In this document: in pieces, positions 14,561 through 27,700 of the stretch | Numbering within the stretch: position 1 is the first letter of the stretch | Layout of the letters: every line of letters starts with the position of its first letter | DNA from: Oxytricha trifallax | Taxonomy: Eukaryota > Ciliophora > Spirotrichea > Sporadotrichida > Oxytrichidae | DNA: 64,000 nt | Direction of reading: 5' to 3' | Assembly (NCBI GenBank): GCA_000711775.1 | Contig: ARYC01025360.1 | Location: 1-64,000, forward strand | The notes under the pieces: model-generated | The model's input: the letters and a program-made list of their open reading frames with translations, nothing else | Told to the model about the DNA's origin: nothing | Database searches by the model: none | Made by a program: the position numbers and the translations under genes

Positions 14561-14789
14561 CTTGTAATTATTAGTCACATCGTATGCATTAGAGATTAAA
14601 TTATAGTAAGCCGCAAGCTTGTAACTCATGTACTATATTTAAAATGACATGTATAGATTAGTCGTCTCTGATTTGTTGTTGAAAGAATTCCATATACAAA
14701 CTAATTAAATAATTATTAACGATTACATTTTAACGATTAAATATTACTTATTTTCACTTATTCATACACATTATCTCAAAAAAGATTTC

Positions 14790-14913
14790 GGAGGCTAAGC
14801 CCGAACCTCCACAAGGAGCTGCCGCCCCCTTGACCCATGCTATTACTTATTTCGATTTGGTATCGAAGGAAGGGCTCTGCCCCTCCTGACCTCGCTAGGG
14901 GTTGCACCCCTAG
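14790..14913. repeat. Module of four consecutive hairpins, mostly GC-rich
   Basis: Four stem-loops follow each other: GGAGG..CCTCC (14790-14810), TTCGAT/ATCGAA (14851-14867), AGGG/CCCT around GGGCTCTGCCCCT (about 14871-14884), and a perfect CTAGGGG/CCCCTAG (14895-14913). The module is GC-rich in an AT-rich element and lies just inside the right arm. It has no convincing coding reading. It could be a structured transcript end, a transposase-binding region or an unrelated short insertion. Confidence 0.7.
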
Positions 14914-14996
14914 GACCCTACCTGATAAAATTCTAAGAGAATTTTATTTAGAGTTCAAAACAACATTATAAAAAATTTTTACTATTTATTATATTG

Positions 14997-15110
14997 GGAC
15001 GCCCTGACGTCACCTGGGACATCCTGACGTCATCCTGGGACGCCCTGACGTCATCTGGGACGCCCTGGCGTCACCTGGGACGTCCTGAGAGGGTGGGACG
15101 CCCTGACGTC
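14997..15110. repeat. Right terminal array, six ~20-bp units
   Basis: The same 20-bp unit as at 13329-13503 but in inverted orientation, with six copies instead of nine. The unequal copy number means the arrays have expanded or contracted independently since insertion. Confidence 0.95.
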
Positions 15111-15559
15111 AATACCCAAATATTTAAATAAATTATGCTTAGTATAAAAAAAGAGTCATAAATGTGACAATTCTATTCTTATCATTTCTTTTTTAATTGT
15201 GTATACTAAAAGTAAGAGGTGCACGAATTAATTGTTATAATGTTTTTTTAAGAAAAATTCTAACATAATAAAATTTTATATATCGATAAAAGTTTATAAT
15301 TTGAACAAGTTTTAATTGTAATAAATGCTATTTACCTTTTACACACAATGATGTTAAATTAATAAATTTATTTAGATTTGTAAATTATTATTGTATAGCT
15401 TGAAACTTTTCATCTGTAATAAATTTAAAGAATTTAATAAATTAAAAATTTTATTTTTAATATAAAGTTTTTAAGAGTTGTGGTGAAACGTTATATTTTG
15501 TGAAATTAAGTTGAGTGAGGTAATATATATAATAAATTATTTTTATGCTAAGAACCTCC

Positions 15560-15830
15560 TATGTCTTAATCATGAATTTACATGACCAAAAACCAAATCT
15601 TTTTAGTTTATCAATTCATCTATTTCTTCTTTTATTGGCTTATCCAGAGTTCTTTCATTTTCATCTAAGTAGTTTCTCTTCGAAGGCAATTTTTCCCCTC
15701 ATTTTCCTTAATTTCTTCAGTAGTTCAATTTCTCGTCGTTTCATTTTCGCATCATAAATCAATTAAAAGCACTTCTTCCTGAGTATAGGATAATATAGCG
15801 TCACTGTTCTATTTCTTAAAAAGGATTTTC
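15560..15830 (-). pseudogene. Charged helical protein fragment, frameshifted
   Basis: The minus strand gives YTQEEVLLIDL, then KMKRREIELLKKLRKMRGKI, then DENERTLDKPIKEEIDELIN in successive frames, each change being one base. The basic, heptad-like sequence and purine-rich codons look like real protein, but no family is recognisable. It lies just outside the right end of the Merlin-like element. A plus-strand frame over the same bases encodes only Phe/Ser-rich sequence and is its antisense shadow. Confidence 0.4.
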
Positions 15831-16924
15831 AATCAATAAAACTGCTGAAATTACAAAATTATTCAGTTTTAAATCCTTAGGCTATAGGCTCGTAACTCTT
15901 ACTTCCTTCATTGTTTTATATTTGAATAAAAACAGTTCATATTAAATTTTAGAAATTAGTCGGGCAATCCTGAGTTAAGTAATTTCAAAGTTCCTTTTCA
16001 CTCCCTATTTTCTCATTATTTAGTGGATTAGAATTTGAATTTAATTCTTTCAATTTCTAACAGTAGTTTAGAAAGATTTTTTTAAAAGAGTAATAGTAAT
16101 CTTAGTATATGAACATTATTTTTTAAAAAATTGTTTAACTTGGTTATGAATAATAATACAATTAATTTACCTGAAAGAGTATAAATCTTATAATAGAATA
16201 ATTTAACAAAAATCATAATTACTGCAGAATAACCATTTTAATATTCTTATTTAGAAAATTAATAGAGAAAAACATAATAAAATTAGTGCTGCTAAACACA
16301 ACTTTTAACAGCCAAGAATTTTTAAATTTGTCTCAAATATTACGCATGGTCTATAATAACTCAAGCTAATTATGATTAAATAAGTTTTGAAGAAAAATTA
16401 GATAATTCTTTAAAAAAAAGAATTAGGCTGTCATAATTAATTTCAGGGACTAAGCAAAATGAAGCTAAAAAATATTAGAACAGATCTTTTCAATTAATTT
16501 TCTGATAAGGAGTAAAATAATTTTAAAGTAAAATATATATTTTTTTCTTCTCAACTATGGAGTTAATCATAAAATTAAAGGTTATAAATAATCTAAGATA
16601 AAAGAATTTAAAATTTGGGAGAAATGAAAATTATAACAAAACCTATTAGACAAATATAATAGGAGAGATAATTTATTTATACAAATGCATAATTACTAAA
16701 TTAAATTAGGCAAATTAATTTGAATTCAATAATTATGGCAGGAAGCTTAAATGTGATAGCATAGAAAATATTAGAGAAAGAGACACACTGTAAATCCTAC
16801 TCTTTCAATAGCTACCTTGCAAAGATTGCAAGCCCTCTTGAGATTTATTATTTATAATACTAAAACTTTAATTAATTAATAATTTTAATAACATTAATAC
16901 GAAAACTTATTATGTATATCAAAA
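15831..16924. other. AT-rich DNA, no supported gene
   Basis: Nothing recognised in any frame, and no inverted repeats noticed. Confidence 0.4.
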
Positions 16925-16934
16925 ATGGAAATCT

Positions 16935-17165
16935 CTCTAATTATTTCTATTATTCCTCTTCATCATCCTCTTCTTCATCTTCATCGTCATATTCAACTTC
17001 TATGTCTGCTCTCTCTGTCACTCTGCGAAGCACCAGTCCAGCTGCACCTGTGGTCTTACCAGGTAGGACCACTATATAACAAAATTAAAGATATGTTTTT
17101 TGTAACTTACATTTTTATTGAGTGCTCTGTCTCCACCTGCGTTTGATCTTTAAGTATTCTTATTA
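16935..17165 (-). pseudogene. Intron-bearing acidic-tail unit (locus A)
   Basis: On the minus strand a short exon (about 17111-17155) is followed by a 39-nt GT-AG intron (17072-17110). A second exon then encodes VLPGKTTGAAGLVLRRVTER and ends in a long Asp/Glu tail before TAA/TAG-rich sequence. Codons in the second exon are strongly of the RNY type, supporting translation. The intron starts with GTAAGTTACAAAAAACATAT, a string repeated at 28276 (minus) and 47719 (plus). A related unit near 28.9 kb encodes VAPGKTEG...RRAQE and also ends acidic. The frame does not join cleanly across the intron, so exon boundaries are uncertain. The family is unknown. Confidence 0.45.
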
Positions 17166-17379
17166 ATATATTAAGTTTTTGATTAATTTTAAAGTTTTCA
17201 TATTATAAATCATAATTCATGACAATGTTTTCCTTCCCTTTTATTTGCATGGCACATTCATTTTGGAATCTTCACTACTGATCGTGGTTACTCAACACAC
17301 TCCACATTCTGCACTTAAGCTTCTCTATGTCAGAATGTTGACAGATATGTAATTTCTCAAAAAGGATACTTTAAAGTGA

Positions 17380-18453
17380 AGCTAATAAAAATCCACTGCT
17401 CTCTCATCGATAAGGCATAGCACAGCCTCAGCATATGTTTCCAGGCCCCTATTTGTCCTCTTGTCTACATCAGTAGTTTAATTGGTTTCTTCAGAAAATG
17501 ATGTCCTCGTTCGAAGGTTCGCCCCTGACTTCATTCACAAAACTGATAGTCCTAAAATGCCTGATTACTCAATGTAAGTATTATGATCCAGGGGCACCAC
17601 GCGATTCTCCTTGAAAAGAAGCAAGGAGATGGAGTCTCGGACTCAGAAATCTATCCCAGGTGCCGAGATAATAGAAGATCTTTATTTCTTAGCAATCTAT
17701 GCCGATTTGCCAGAACCTTTCGCACATTTCCTGATACATGCCTGTGATTACACTCTATTCTAGTAGCCAATCCTACTAATTACTCTATACCGCTGGCTCT
17801 TTCATTCTAAAGACAGGTTCTCTTTCTCCATGATAGCAGAGTGGTGAAATGGGAGGATTACTATTAGTGTGACTAGACATTCTATGATGTTTGCTACTTT
17901 CTATTAGACACTCTTGGGATTCCTGAAGTTCTTTCACACTAGCTCTTTGCCATTTGCAATCTCAATTAGTGAAGTTCCCATCTACTCTGGTGCTACAGCG
18001 CTCTTATAAGACTTCTTCGCATCTATTGAACCAGCCTCTAGTGTAAAGAGTGTCGTAGTTGAATAATGCTTTCGGGTTTTCAATATCTCTTAATTCTATC
18101 ATTATTACTTCGTATCTCCATAATTCTTAGCTATCATACTTTGCTCAACCGCTAATGCTACACCATTTTGATAAGACTCCCAATTCTCCTATGACTGCCT
18201 GAATTAGGCTAACACGAACCTCCCAACTGCCGAAAGATTCGCAAATGCTTTTGGTCTTGCAAGAGATGGTCACTTTATCGTTGGGTACTACAAAGCCACT
18301 GATGCTCTTCTATGGCAGCCTTGTGATGTTGACGCTTGTAATGATGTTACATTAAGTGCAAAGACTGTCTATGACTCCAAACTCGTCTCGCCATTCACTG
18401 CTTTTTGTTGGAGATACTGCTATTAGTATTGCCTGTGTGGTGACGACACTTGA
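17380..18453 (+). pseudogene. Unknown GC-richer protein gene, one frame with three internal TGA
   Basis: A single plus frame of 357 codons is interrupted only by TGA at 17584, 17845 and 18169 and ends at TGA 18451. TAA/TAG occur in it as presumed Gln. Codons favour C or T at the third position (AAC, TTC, GCC, GGT), the pattern of well-expressed ciliate genes. Segments include ENDVLVRRFAPDFIHKTDSP, IEDLYFLAIYADLPEPF, AERFANAFGLARDGHFIVGY and a Cys-rich end CWRYCYQYCLCGDD. The first part has a hydrophobic stretch (PLFVLLSTSVV) that could be a signal peptide, but no in-frame ATG was fixed. GTAAGT at 17573 could be a splice donor. A long minus-strand frame also exists in part of this block, so the strand call is not certain. 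Confidence 0.45.
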
Positions 18454-19310
18454 GTCGACTCGATATAATTGTGTAGCTTTTATCACCATTCATTGGTAGG
18501 CTTAGATAAAGAGGTCTCCATTTATAGCTGTTAGGATTAAACTTTATTTCAGGCCAATAATATAATAAGGGATCACCTTAAAATTGGTAGCTTTTTTTGT
18601 TTATTGATTAAGGCCCTATGTATAAATATAATTCTAAATAATAAGTACTCTTGTTAATAATTAAATAGCTATATAATCAATCTATAATAATAAAAATACT
18701 AAATTTATTTAAATTCAAATTTAAATTAACTACCACCCAATCTCCATTGATTTTATTCTTTTATATATTTATATATATTTTACGGCTAAAGTATCATAAG
18801 TTTGTTGATTTAAGGGGACTGCTTTAATATTTTAATGCATGAACATTTTAAAATAAGATGATATCATTTAAATAACTTAATAAACAATAAACTGAATCTC
18901 ATTCAGAAAATGAGAACTTAAGTAAAAAATCAAGTAAATAAGAATTTATTTGAAACTAAATTTTAAAGATATCGATAAAATAAATAATAAATAGGTAAAT
19001 TAATAGAAATTCAAATCAATGATAACAAAAGCTTAAATATAACAGTATTTTATTTAATATTTGATAAATTTAATTTAATGAACAACAATCATGGAAATAA
19101 AAATACGAAATAGTTTTATATGACTTCAAAATGTGATGTGATGCAACTGCTTTATGAGTTAGCTGCGACATTAAGAAGGTAAATGCTCTTAAAAAATAAA
19201 TTCTGGACAACTTTGGCTGAAAAAGATCAAGCCATAATTTAAAAGAATAAATTTGTTAAAAACTATCTTAGCCAGTGCTATTAATATTTTAGTTGCATTT
19301 CTTGTTGAAT
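18454..19310. other. AT-rich DNA, no supported gene
   Basis: No coding or repeat signal recognised. Confidence 0.4.
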
Positions 19311-19322
19311 GCATGAGTAAAT

Positions 19323-19525
19323 ATTGAAAATGAGGAAGATAAAGACGATGAGCTTGGAGTAACTATATCATCTGGAAACTGTTTGGGTGCTAATTCAATA
19401 TTAATTGGTAATGAAATAATGGGGTAAATCTTGGCTTTTTAAGTCAAACTTCATCCTAATATATTATTTAATTCACACCTAGCCTCATTGAGTATCTCTA
19501 ATGACTATTATCAAATGTTTTGAAC
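19323..19525 (+). pseudogene. Short acidic ORF fragment
   Basis: The plus frame reads IENEEDKDDELGVTISSGNC, then GANSILIGNEIMGQ, and runs on to TGA near 19523. The acidic start and balanced composition are unusual for this background, but there is no start codon in frame nearby and no family match. It may be a chance frame. Confidence 0.2.
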
Positions 19526-22500
19526 TGCACATTTAGTAAAATATATTAAATATAAAAACAGTACTGTTATATTTAAGCATTTTTCTTATTAATTTGAATT
19601 TCTCTTAATTTACCTAGTTTTTTAATGTTTTTTTTTAGATAACAGGAAAACAATTATATTAGAGTCGGTTAAAATTATCAAGATTAAATTTTTATCCATA
19701 TTTGGAATAAGAAATTTCAAAAAAATAAAATTCAAAAAACCATAAAGTAGAATAATTTGTAAGAAACTTAACATTCTAGTAATGAGTACAAATATCAGAT
19801 GATTACCCTTACCAGCTAAATTTGCAGTTAAAAAAATTTTAGAATAGCGTTTTTATGAAAAATATAATTCAATATGAGATCAGCAAATAAGCAATTGAAG
19901 TCTTGAGGATTTGTAGGAATAAAAATTTATGGAGTCTATTAAGAAGGATATGCTGAATAAATTTGAAATTTGGAATATCTTTTAGTGAATACGTTGAACA
20001 TCAAATTAACACTCGAAAATCAGACACTTAGAGTATTTTCTACTTAATCTATGGAAAAATCCAATTAGTACCATTCAAAATTGGAGAATAAGATTTGTTT
20101 TTATGCTTAATAATGTCATTATCATTAAAATTAGTAGCTATGAAGAAAAATTTAACTACTGTAATCCATTTGAAATGTTTAAATTCATAAGTTTTTTTTT
20201 TGATTTTTGTTTAAAAAATCATGTTAATATTCAAGATCAGGAGTTTTATTTAAATTTTCCCTAATAATTAAAGAAAAGATGCTTAAAATTAAAGCATAAA
20301 AGGTCAAAGGGTTTTCATCTATGCTATAACTAATAAGCTCTAATAAGAGAGTTTTCAAAGAATTTAATTGAGATTAAATAAAAATGAATCGCTATAATAT
20401 TTAAAGAGTATTTTATCAATAATTTATAAATCTCGAATCTCTGTACTATCCTTATAAGAACCCTATTAATTTAGTAAATATGACCTTAAGTGTCAATTTT
20501 TTGTCAAAAATTTAGTCTTGATTTACGTCCTTAGTTTGATTTTGATTTTTTTATAAATTTTTCAGCCTATAACTAAAATCTAAGTCGACTTATATAGCTC
20601 AATCCTTTTTTTTATTTATGATTAAAAATATAGCATTTTTAAATATTTAAGTTATAATATTATTAATTATTTATTTCCTATTTTTTTCTGTTTAATTTTT
20701 TCGGTTTTTTGTTTTAGAACGTTGCTAAGATATGTCAAGTCAACTCTTCAAGTTAAAAACAATGACCACTCACCACAAATTAATAGTAAGAACCTGGAAT
20801 AAATGAAATGGATACATTAATTTTATTGTGCATTGTGCCAATAACACTTTCATATTAGCAACAGATATATAAAACCCCATGAATAAATTTATAAAAGAAT
20901 TTAGGATTATTATAAATTTAATAAAATATATTATGTATAAACTCGTTCTTAAACTTTAATAATTAAATAATTATAAATTTAATCATATATGAATAAAATC
21001 TTTCAATTTTTACTTTCTTACCTTTCTCCGTACCTCTTTTAAATTTTAACTTTTAAGATTCAATAATTTGTGTCCAATTCATTATCATTCTGTTTTATGA
21101 CTTGCAGTTCATTTCTTAGATATTTAACCAAGTATTCCTAGTTATTTGCTTTTCTTAATAATATAAGATATATCGAATAGGTTTATTTCTTCAAGCGCAA
21201 GGTGCTATTAATTTAACTATTTAAGATTCTTCAATATGCTTTTTCACTTTCTTGTAATTACTTCTATTCTAGGTAAAACCAAATTATTACATAAAACAGC
21301 AATTTTGAAATGATAAATCGATGGAATCAAATTTTAAACTTATTGGTTAATTCCTATGAGTGACATAATTTTTAAACAATTAGTAAATAGTATTAGTAGT
21401 GAATCACTTAAAAGCAAGGGAAATTATTATTCTAGAAATCAAAATTAATTCTAGATATATAAAATGCTAGTCATTATCATTTATCACATTTATTTACATA
21501 ATAAATAGGATAGTTTAATTATTTAAAAAAAAAAAATAGCATTAGGATTTTTAAATGAAAATTCCTACCCTATTATTTTCTACTAATGACTAAATAGTGT
21601 GGAACTACAAAATATTAAGTACCTGAAATTTTCTACCTTTAGTACCCGAACTCTCAACGACTCAATGCGGATTTTTTTAAATATGTGGTTTTTAATATTT
21701 TCTCGTCCATCTCCACATATTTCATTGCAAGTTTTAATTTCTAATCCTGGTGGCTATCTGTAAATAAATGATAACAATAATTTTCTTAAAATATATTAAT
21801 TTGAGTTTTTCATCTTCTTATCCCACTAATATTTTTCTTTATAACTCTTAATTTTTATAATTTAAACTATATCCTAAAAATCATCATCATTATTAATTTG
21901 AGTTTAATATAAAAAACAATATTTTAACATTTTCTCATTACACTTCAGTACCCAAAAAGAATAGAGTGATTCTTATTTAACTATTAAAAAATTTTTTAAA
22001 TAACCTGGCGTATTATAGATTTTAATTTCTTAAAAAATTATTATATCTTAATAGAATTTTAGAAACATATTCTTGGTGTCTTAAAAAGCATCTTTTGTGG
22101 ATAAAAAGAGCAACTCATTAAATACATTCTATAATTAGCAGATTATTTTATTTTATATGTAAAATAAGTAAAAGTGCAAAAATGTTAATATAAAACCTAA
22201 AAATATATTAAACTTAATTAAAAAAGATTACCGACAATCAATTGTACCGCTTTAAAATTTTTAAAGGAAATCAAAAAATTATTTACATATAAATTAATTT
22301 AGCAATATTTATAATAATTTTATCTAAATTAAATTATTAGTATAAATTTAAAGTACAAAAAAACATTCTTTATATTTAATGGTTTATTATGTAATTAATT
22401 ATTAAATAATAATTTAAATATGCAGTTTCAAAAAGGTTATTCAAAATAGCAATTTTTATATAAGTAAATTTAACTTAGTGCTCTCAAAATAACCTTTATT

Positions 22501-24549
22501 TTACTCTGGAAAATAATAGGATACGCTCAATTAAAAAGTTTTAAAACAAGAGATGTTTGTTTAAGTAATAAATAATTATATATTATTTTAATTAAATACA
22601 TATTTTTAATTGATTAAAGTCAATAAGTTTTAAAACTATATCCTCATTTTCTAATATTTCTCAAGTTTTCACTAATTATTTTCCTACGGTTATGTCTTTT
22701 ATAATATAATGTATTCCTTTCAATGCAAATAATTCTATAATTTTTGCTGTTGGGATTATTGCTTTTTGTAAGTCTAAGCTAATCTGGCTTTTTATGATGC
22801 CTGTCCTCTCTTAGCTTTGATAATATTTGAGAAAGCATGAGGAAAATTGTCGAATATTTTTGAACATTTTTGCCTAAGAACAAATTTTTTAATAAGGGAG
22901 CTTAAGCATTGTTTCTAAAACTTAAATCTGTAATTAAAACATTTGGATATTCCCATAAAGTTTTAAATTAAAAAAACTACTTTTCTTATTTCTAAAATTG
23001 TCTATATTTGAATCGTCATAGTTCGCCTGAATTGATGAAGATTTTTTTAATTTAAGTTGTATATTCAGTTTTTATTAAGCATGTTATTTATTTTCTTATT
23101 TGCAAATTTGTTTTTAAGGTTTGTTTCTTTTCAGTCAAATGATTTTAATCAAAATTTCTTATTCTCGAGTTTCACTTTTAATTAAAAAAAATTAATTATC
23201 TTTTAATACTCTTGCACTAATACCAGAGGTTCATTTTCTATAGTTTTCCTTTACTTACCCAAATTGAATTTATGCTGTGAAATTTCTTGATTGTTTAGTT
23301 GTTGTAGATTTTGTGAGGCTTAGAAAAAAATCTAACAAATAAAGTTGTTGTCTAATTGAAATCTAACAAATGAAATTGTTGTTAATTGCATTTAATCAAA
23401 CTGAAAAATTGAGATTAAGAATAAATTAATAATATTATTTGAGTTAAAGCTAATTCCTTGTAAGCCAAAATTAAAATAATAAAAAATAAAAAACAAGTAA
23501 AAATAAATCTATATTATAATCTTGATATAATACAGTTATTTAAATAAAAGCATTCAATGATTTAAATTAATTTATACTATTTTTAGAGACATGTTATAGG
23601 TTTCTTCAATTGGGTGATAAAGTACCAACCCTTTATATTTATTACAAAACTTTGTACGGTTAACCATTTTAGTTATTAATTGAGTAATTCTTCCATATTT
23701 TTTTATATAAATTTTTATATGCATTTTATATTATTTCTTAGTTAAGACTTTATCAAAAAAAGTGGAAACTAAAGATTAAGTTGATAGATATTTAAATAAA
23801 TTTTCTCACTTTAAGAAAAGAAAAAAACAATTCTTTTATGTTAATCAAAGTCTCCCAATTAAGTGTAAAAAGAAAATTAGGTTATTACCATTAATTAATG
23901 AAATTTGAAGTTCGATGAGTTTTACTCATTCATGAAAAAATACATCTGATGATTTAAATTTTCTCATTCGATTTGCTGTTTAATAAATAAAATTATAAAC
24001 ATTTTACTAGTCACATTTTTGAATACTCTTAGGGCTTTATTGCTAACCTCCTTTACTATTTATTATGAAAATAATGGTATAATTATTTAATTTTAGAACT
24101 ATAATTAATATAAATGCAATTTAAAATACCAATAATCTTGAATAACATAAATTTAAACTCTTTAGTCAAAATTTATCTCCCTGATACAACTAAATAATAT
24201 ATTTTCTATCGGGCAACATAATTATGAAATGTTCAGTAGCTAATCATATGGTTTAAATTCTTTCAAAGAAACCTAATAATTATAATTACGTAAATAATCA
24301 AAGTTAATAAGGTAAGAAATAATACTAAAATAAGCAAATTATAAAAGACAATATTATATATAGAAGAGCTTATAAAGTATCAAAATTTTACATGACATAT
24401 TATTCCAATATTATATTTGAATATTAATTTTTAATTAGAAATTGATTTACATAACACTAAATATGGAGTAAGTTATCTTTAATATTATGAATTTTAAACA
24501 TCGCTATTGTCAAGTCATCTTTCTTATCCTTGAATTATTTTTAAAATTT
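19526..24549. other. Long AT-rich stretch, no supported gene
   Basis: Some blocks are strand-biased (A-rich 19800-20430, T-rich 21000-21300 and 22640-23340). When read with TGA as the only stop they give Lys/Asn/Gln-rich fragments, but none is long or distinctive enough to call. No inverted-repeat element was found. Confidence 0.35.
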
Positions 24550-24554
24550 TGAAA

Positions 24555-24725
24555 ATTAAATTACTTCATCAACTTCTACAACTTCATCAACAACTTCATC
24601 GACTACTTCCTGTTTAAGTATAAACCCCAAAAGTTTTATTGAAATAGAACAGAAAAAACCTAACTGCCACTATTTTGGCAATACTACAGTTCGAGCTTGA
24701 GATAGAAATTCTGAAACAAATGTGT
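24555..24725 (-). pseudogene. Acidic repeat C-terminus, possible relative of the acidic-tail units
   Basis: On the minus strand TTTCAG (a possible 3' splice site, near 24715) precedes FLSQARTVVLPKQWQLG, and after about 15 residues the frame enters a tandem repeat EVVDEVVDEVVEVDEV (24560-24608). VVLPKQ followed by an acidic end recalls the VLPGKT plus acidic tail of the units at 17.1 and 28.9 kb. No donor site or upstream exon was identified, so kinship is tentative. Confidence 0.3.
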
Positions 24726-27700
24726 GTTAGTAATAATAAATTATAAAATTATTAAGACTTTTTAAAATAAAATTTGTCGAGTATGTGTTGCTACACTCTA
24801 ATACTTAGTAATATGTTAAGAATAAAAATATATAATAGTAAAACAAATAAAAATGAACAATTTTATAACTGATGAGTTTATATTGACTTTTAAATATATA
24901 TCACTTATCACATGCAGAAAATTTAAATTAAAATAATTATGAATAAAAAACCAATTGAAATTCCAAGAAGTTTTTAACATTTTTAAATAATGATATTTAT
25001 ATTTAAATAAGTCAAGAATTCTTATTATCTTTCAAATCATATATATAATATAATTTTAAAAATAGAGGTTTCTTGACGTAAGAAATTCAAGGCAAACTGT
25101 TTTTATCAGTAATGAACAAGGAATAGACATATTTTCATTAATTTTTTTGTAAATAAATAAATGTTAGATTATTTATTATTTAAACTGTTTTTTTAAGACT
25201 TAATTAAATAAGGGGATCTGTTTATTTAGACAATAAATATCTATAAATATTCAAAAATCAAAAGAAGTGGTAAGTCATTCAAAAAGTTTTGAATGACAAT
25301 AATATTTAATGCCACATATTCATTTAATACCACAGTAATGAAGTTTTATTTTTTTATAAATAATCGATATTATAGATTTACTATATTATTTTATAATAAT
25401 TTCAATTTGCATTAAAGAATTAAATAAAATTATTAATAATAAAAATATGTGATCAGAAAGTGTAGTTTTAAATCTTACAAAGGTCTTAGATCCTTGAAAG
25501 GTTTATGCTAGCTGATTCAACTCAAGGCCAATAAAAAGAATAGAAAAATTACAAACATTCTAATGGAGGTAAAATTGAAGGATAATGGAGAATTATTAGA
25601 TCTTTTTAAAAAAATTGCCATTGTTCACTGTTTCTATTTACTCTATCAAATATCATATGAAACTTTTGATGAAAATTTATTAGGAATAATAATAATATTT
25701 GAGATGCATTAATTAAATATACATTGATAAATAATAAATAAATTTAAGTAATTAATAATTGCTTAATTCTTTATAAAAATAATCATTCATAAATGTTAAT
25801 ATATACTAATGGCAATTGCTTGTATTAAATTATAAAAGATATAGTTATATTTAATAGTGCTCTCATTATTTTTAAAGTATGCTATTTATAAATATAGTGA
25901 TAAATCTAAATAGAACTATTAATTATCAAAATGTTTTTTTTACGATGTACTAAGTACCTTAATTACAGAAAAAATTGTGGATAATAAAATTAATGACATC
26001 AGTTCATGATTATTATCACTCCATTCATACTCAATGATACGTCTATTTAGAACTAATAGAAATCGACAAAGAATCTCAAAATTCCTTAATTAAATAATAT
26101 TTCATTTTTATAATTCTCATCATATGTTAAGTACAATATGCTAATTATACTTAATCGCTCATGAGCAATAATAAATTATGAATTAATAATATAAATTTAT
26201 TATTACTTTTTATGGTTGTATTATGAAATTAAAATACTTTGTTATTAAATTACTTTGCTTAAATTATTTAATTTAAATTTTTCAAAAACATTACAAAAAT
26301 GGGATTTTTATCATCCTTTAGATTTAAATGATCTCTGCATGCAAAATTTTAACTAAAACCTAGAAGAATGATAATTAGAATTATATAATTTTTATTTAAA
26401 TTTCATCTTATTAAAAAACAATCTTTTTTGTATCTATAAAAGTCATGCTTTAAAATATCCAGTAAATGATTATTAGAATTTTTGAAGATTAAATATTACA
26501 ATTTAAAAATATATAATAAATTTAAAGATAATTTAAAAAAGCTAAGTGACTATAATGATACTTATTATAATCCATAATTATAAGTACGTTTTAAAAAAAA
26601 AATTAAACTAAGTTTAAATATATAAATTCTATTTTTTATTTACTTTTGCGGTTTATTAACTTACTTGTAATAGTTCCTATAATGAATATATAAACATATC
26701 TAAATCATTCTACTCAAATGATTTCCTATCTACAGATTTTATTGAATGCTTAAAAATAACCATATAATTATATTGTAAATCAAAAGAGCCATTTGATTTT
26801 TAGTCTACTTGCGTTTGCCTATGAATATACTTTAAGCGAGCCAATCCTTTGCCCTATGATTATATATACGATTTGTAAAAAATTATAAATAGTTACTAGA
26901 AAAATGGCTCTTCATAAATTGCTTAGTATATATTTTCTAAATGGTATTGCTCGTTGTTGGGAGTAGTTAACTAATTCTAAATTCCTTAGTCTTTCTGACT
27001 TTTTTAAAATTAAGAATATAATGAGGTTCTATTTTTCAAATTATGATATAAAAGATATCTCACTCTAACAATTGTTTTGGATTATTGTAAAGTTTAGGCG
27101 TCTCATTAATGTTTTTCCTCATTAACTAGATCAATCTATTTTTTATTTAAATTCAAGATAGTGAATAACTTCTATCCTTTATTATTTAATCTATTAATAA
27201 TTTCTAGCTTTACAAAAAATATCTTATAAATCCGATTGATTAATTCTTTTAGCCTGGAAGATTTAATTCTTGCATATAACAAAAATCTTATTCAAAAATT
27301 TCAATTATAAAAGATGAACCTAAACCATTTTTCCTTTGAATATACTTTTTCCTAAAAAAATCCAAGATTTACAATTCATTAGTTGCTAGCCTGGGTTTAA
27401 GTGTAATTTAATTTCAAAAAGTAGATTAATAGTCAAATTCTTCTTGAAAGTTTAATTATAATAAATTATAGCTTATAAAAAATTAATTAAAGTCCAATTA
27501 CATTGAACAATATGTCAAGAATACTAAATTTATGAACAACTTTAGAGAATCCTCTGCTTTTAAAATATTTTAGCTATTATAATTACTTTTCTATAAAAGT
27601 TATATAGAAATTTAATTTTATTAGGTAATTTAATGATAATTTACTAAGGAGTCACTTATTATTAAACAGTTTATTACAACCTAAACTGATCGTTCTATTG

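Larger units (their letters stand above)
13322..15117 (-). mobile_element. Merlin/IS1595-like DNA transposon with 20-bp repeat arrays in its ends
   Basis: A 1.8-kb element bounded by long inverted repeats. Both ends read GGGTATTGACGTCAGGGCG inwards. Direct 8-bp copies of AAATATTT flank it at 13314-13321 and 15118-15125. The arms (about 13322-13575 and 14923-15117) each consist of a tandem array of roughly 20-bp GC-rich units, followed by a conserved AT-rich segment of about 65 bp. They differ in length because the arrays have 9 and 6 units. The interior encodes part of an ISXO2/IS1595-type transposase on the minus strand and a set of GC-rich hairpins. Merlin elements make 8-9-bp duplications, which fits. 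Long inverted repeats with about 19-bp tandem repeats are also a known feature of Tetrahymena Tlr elements; kinship with those is unproven. Confidence 0.8.
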
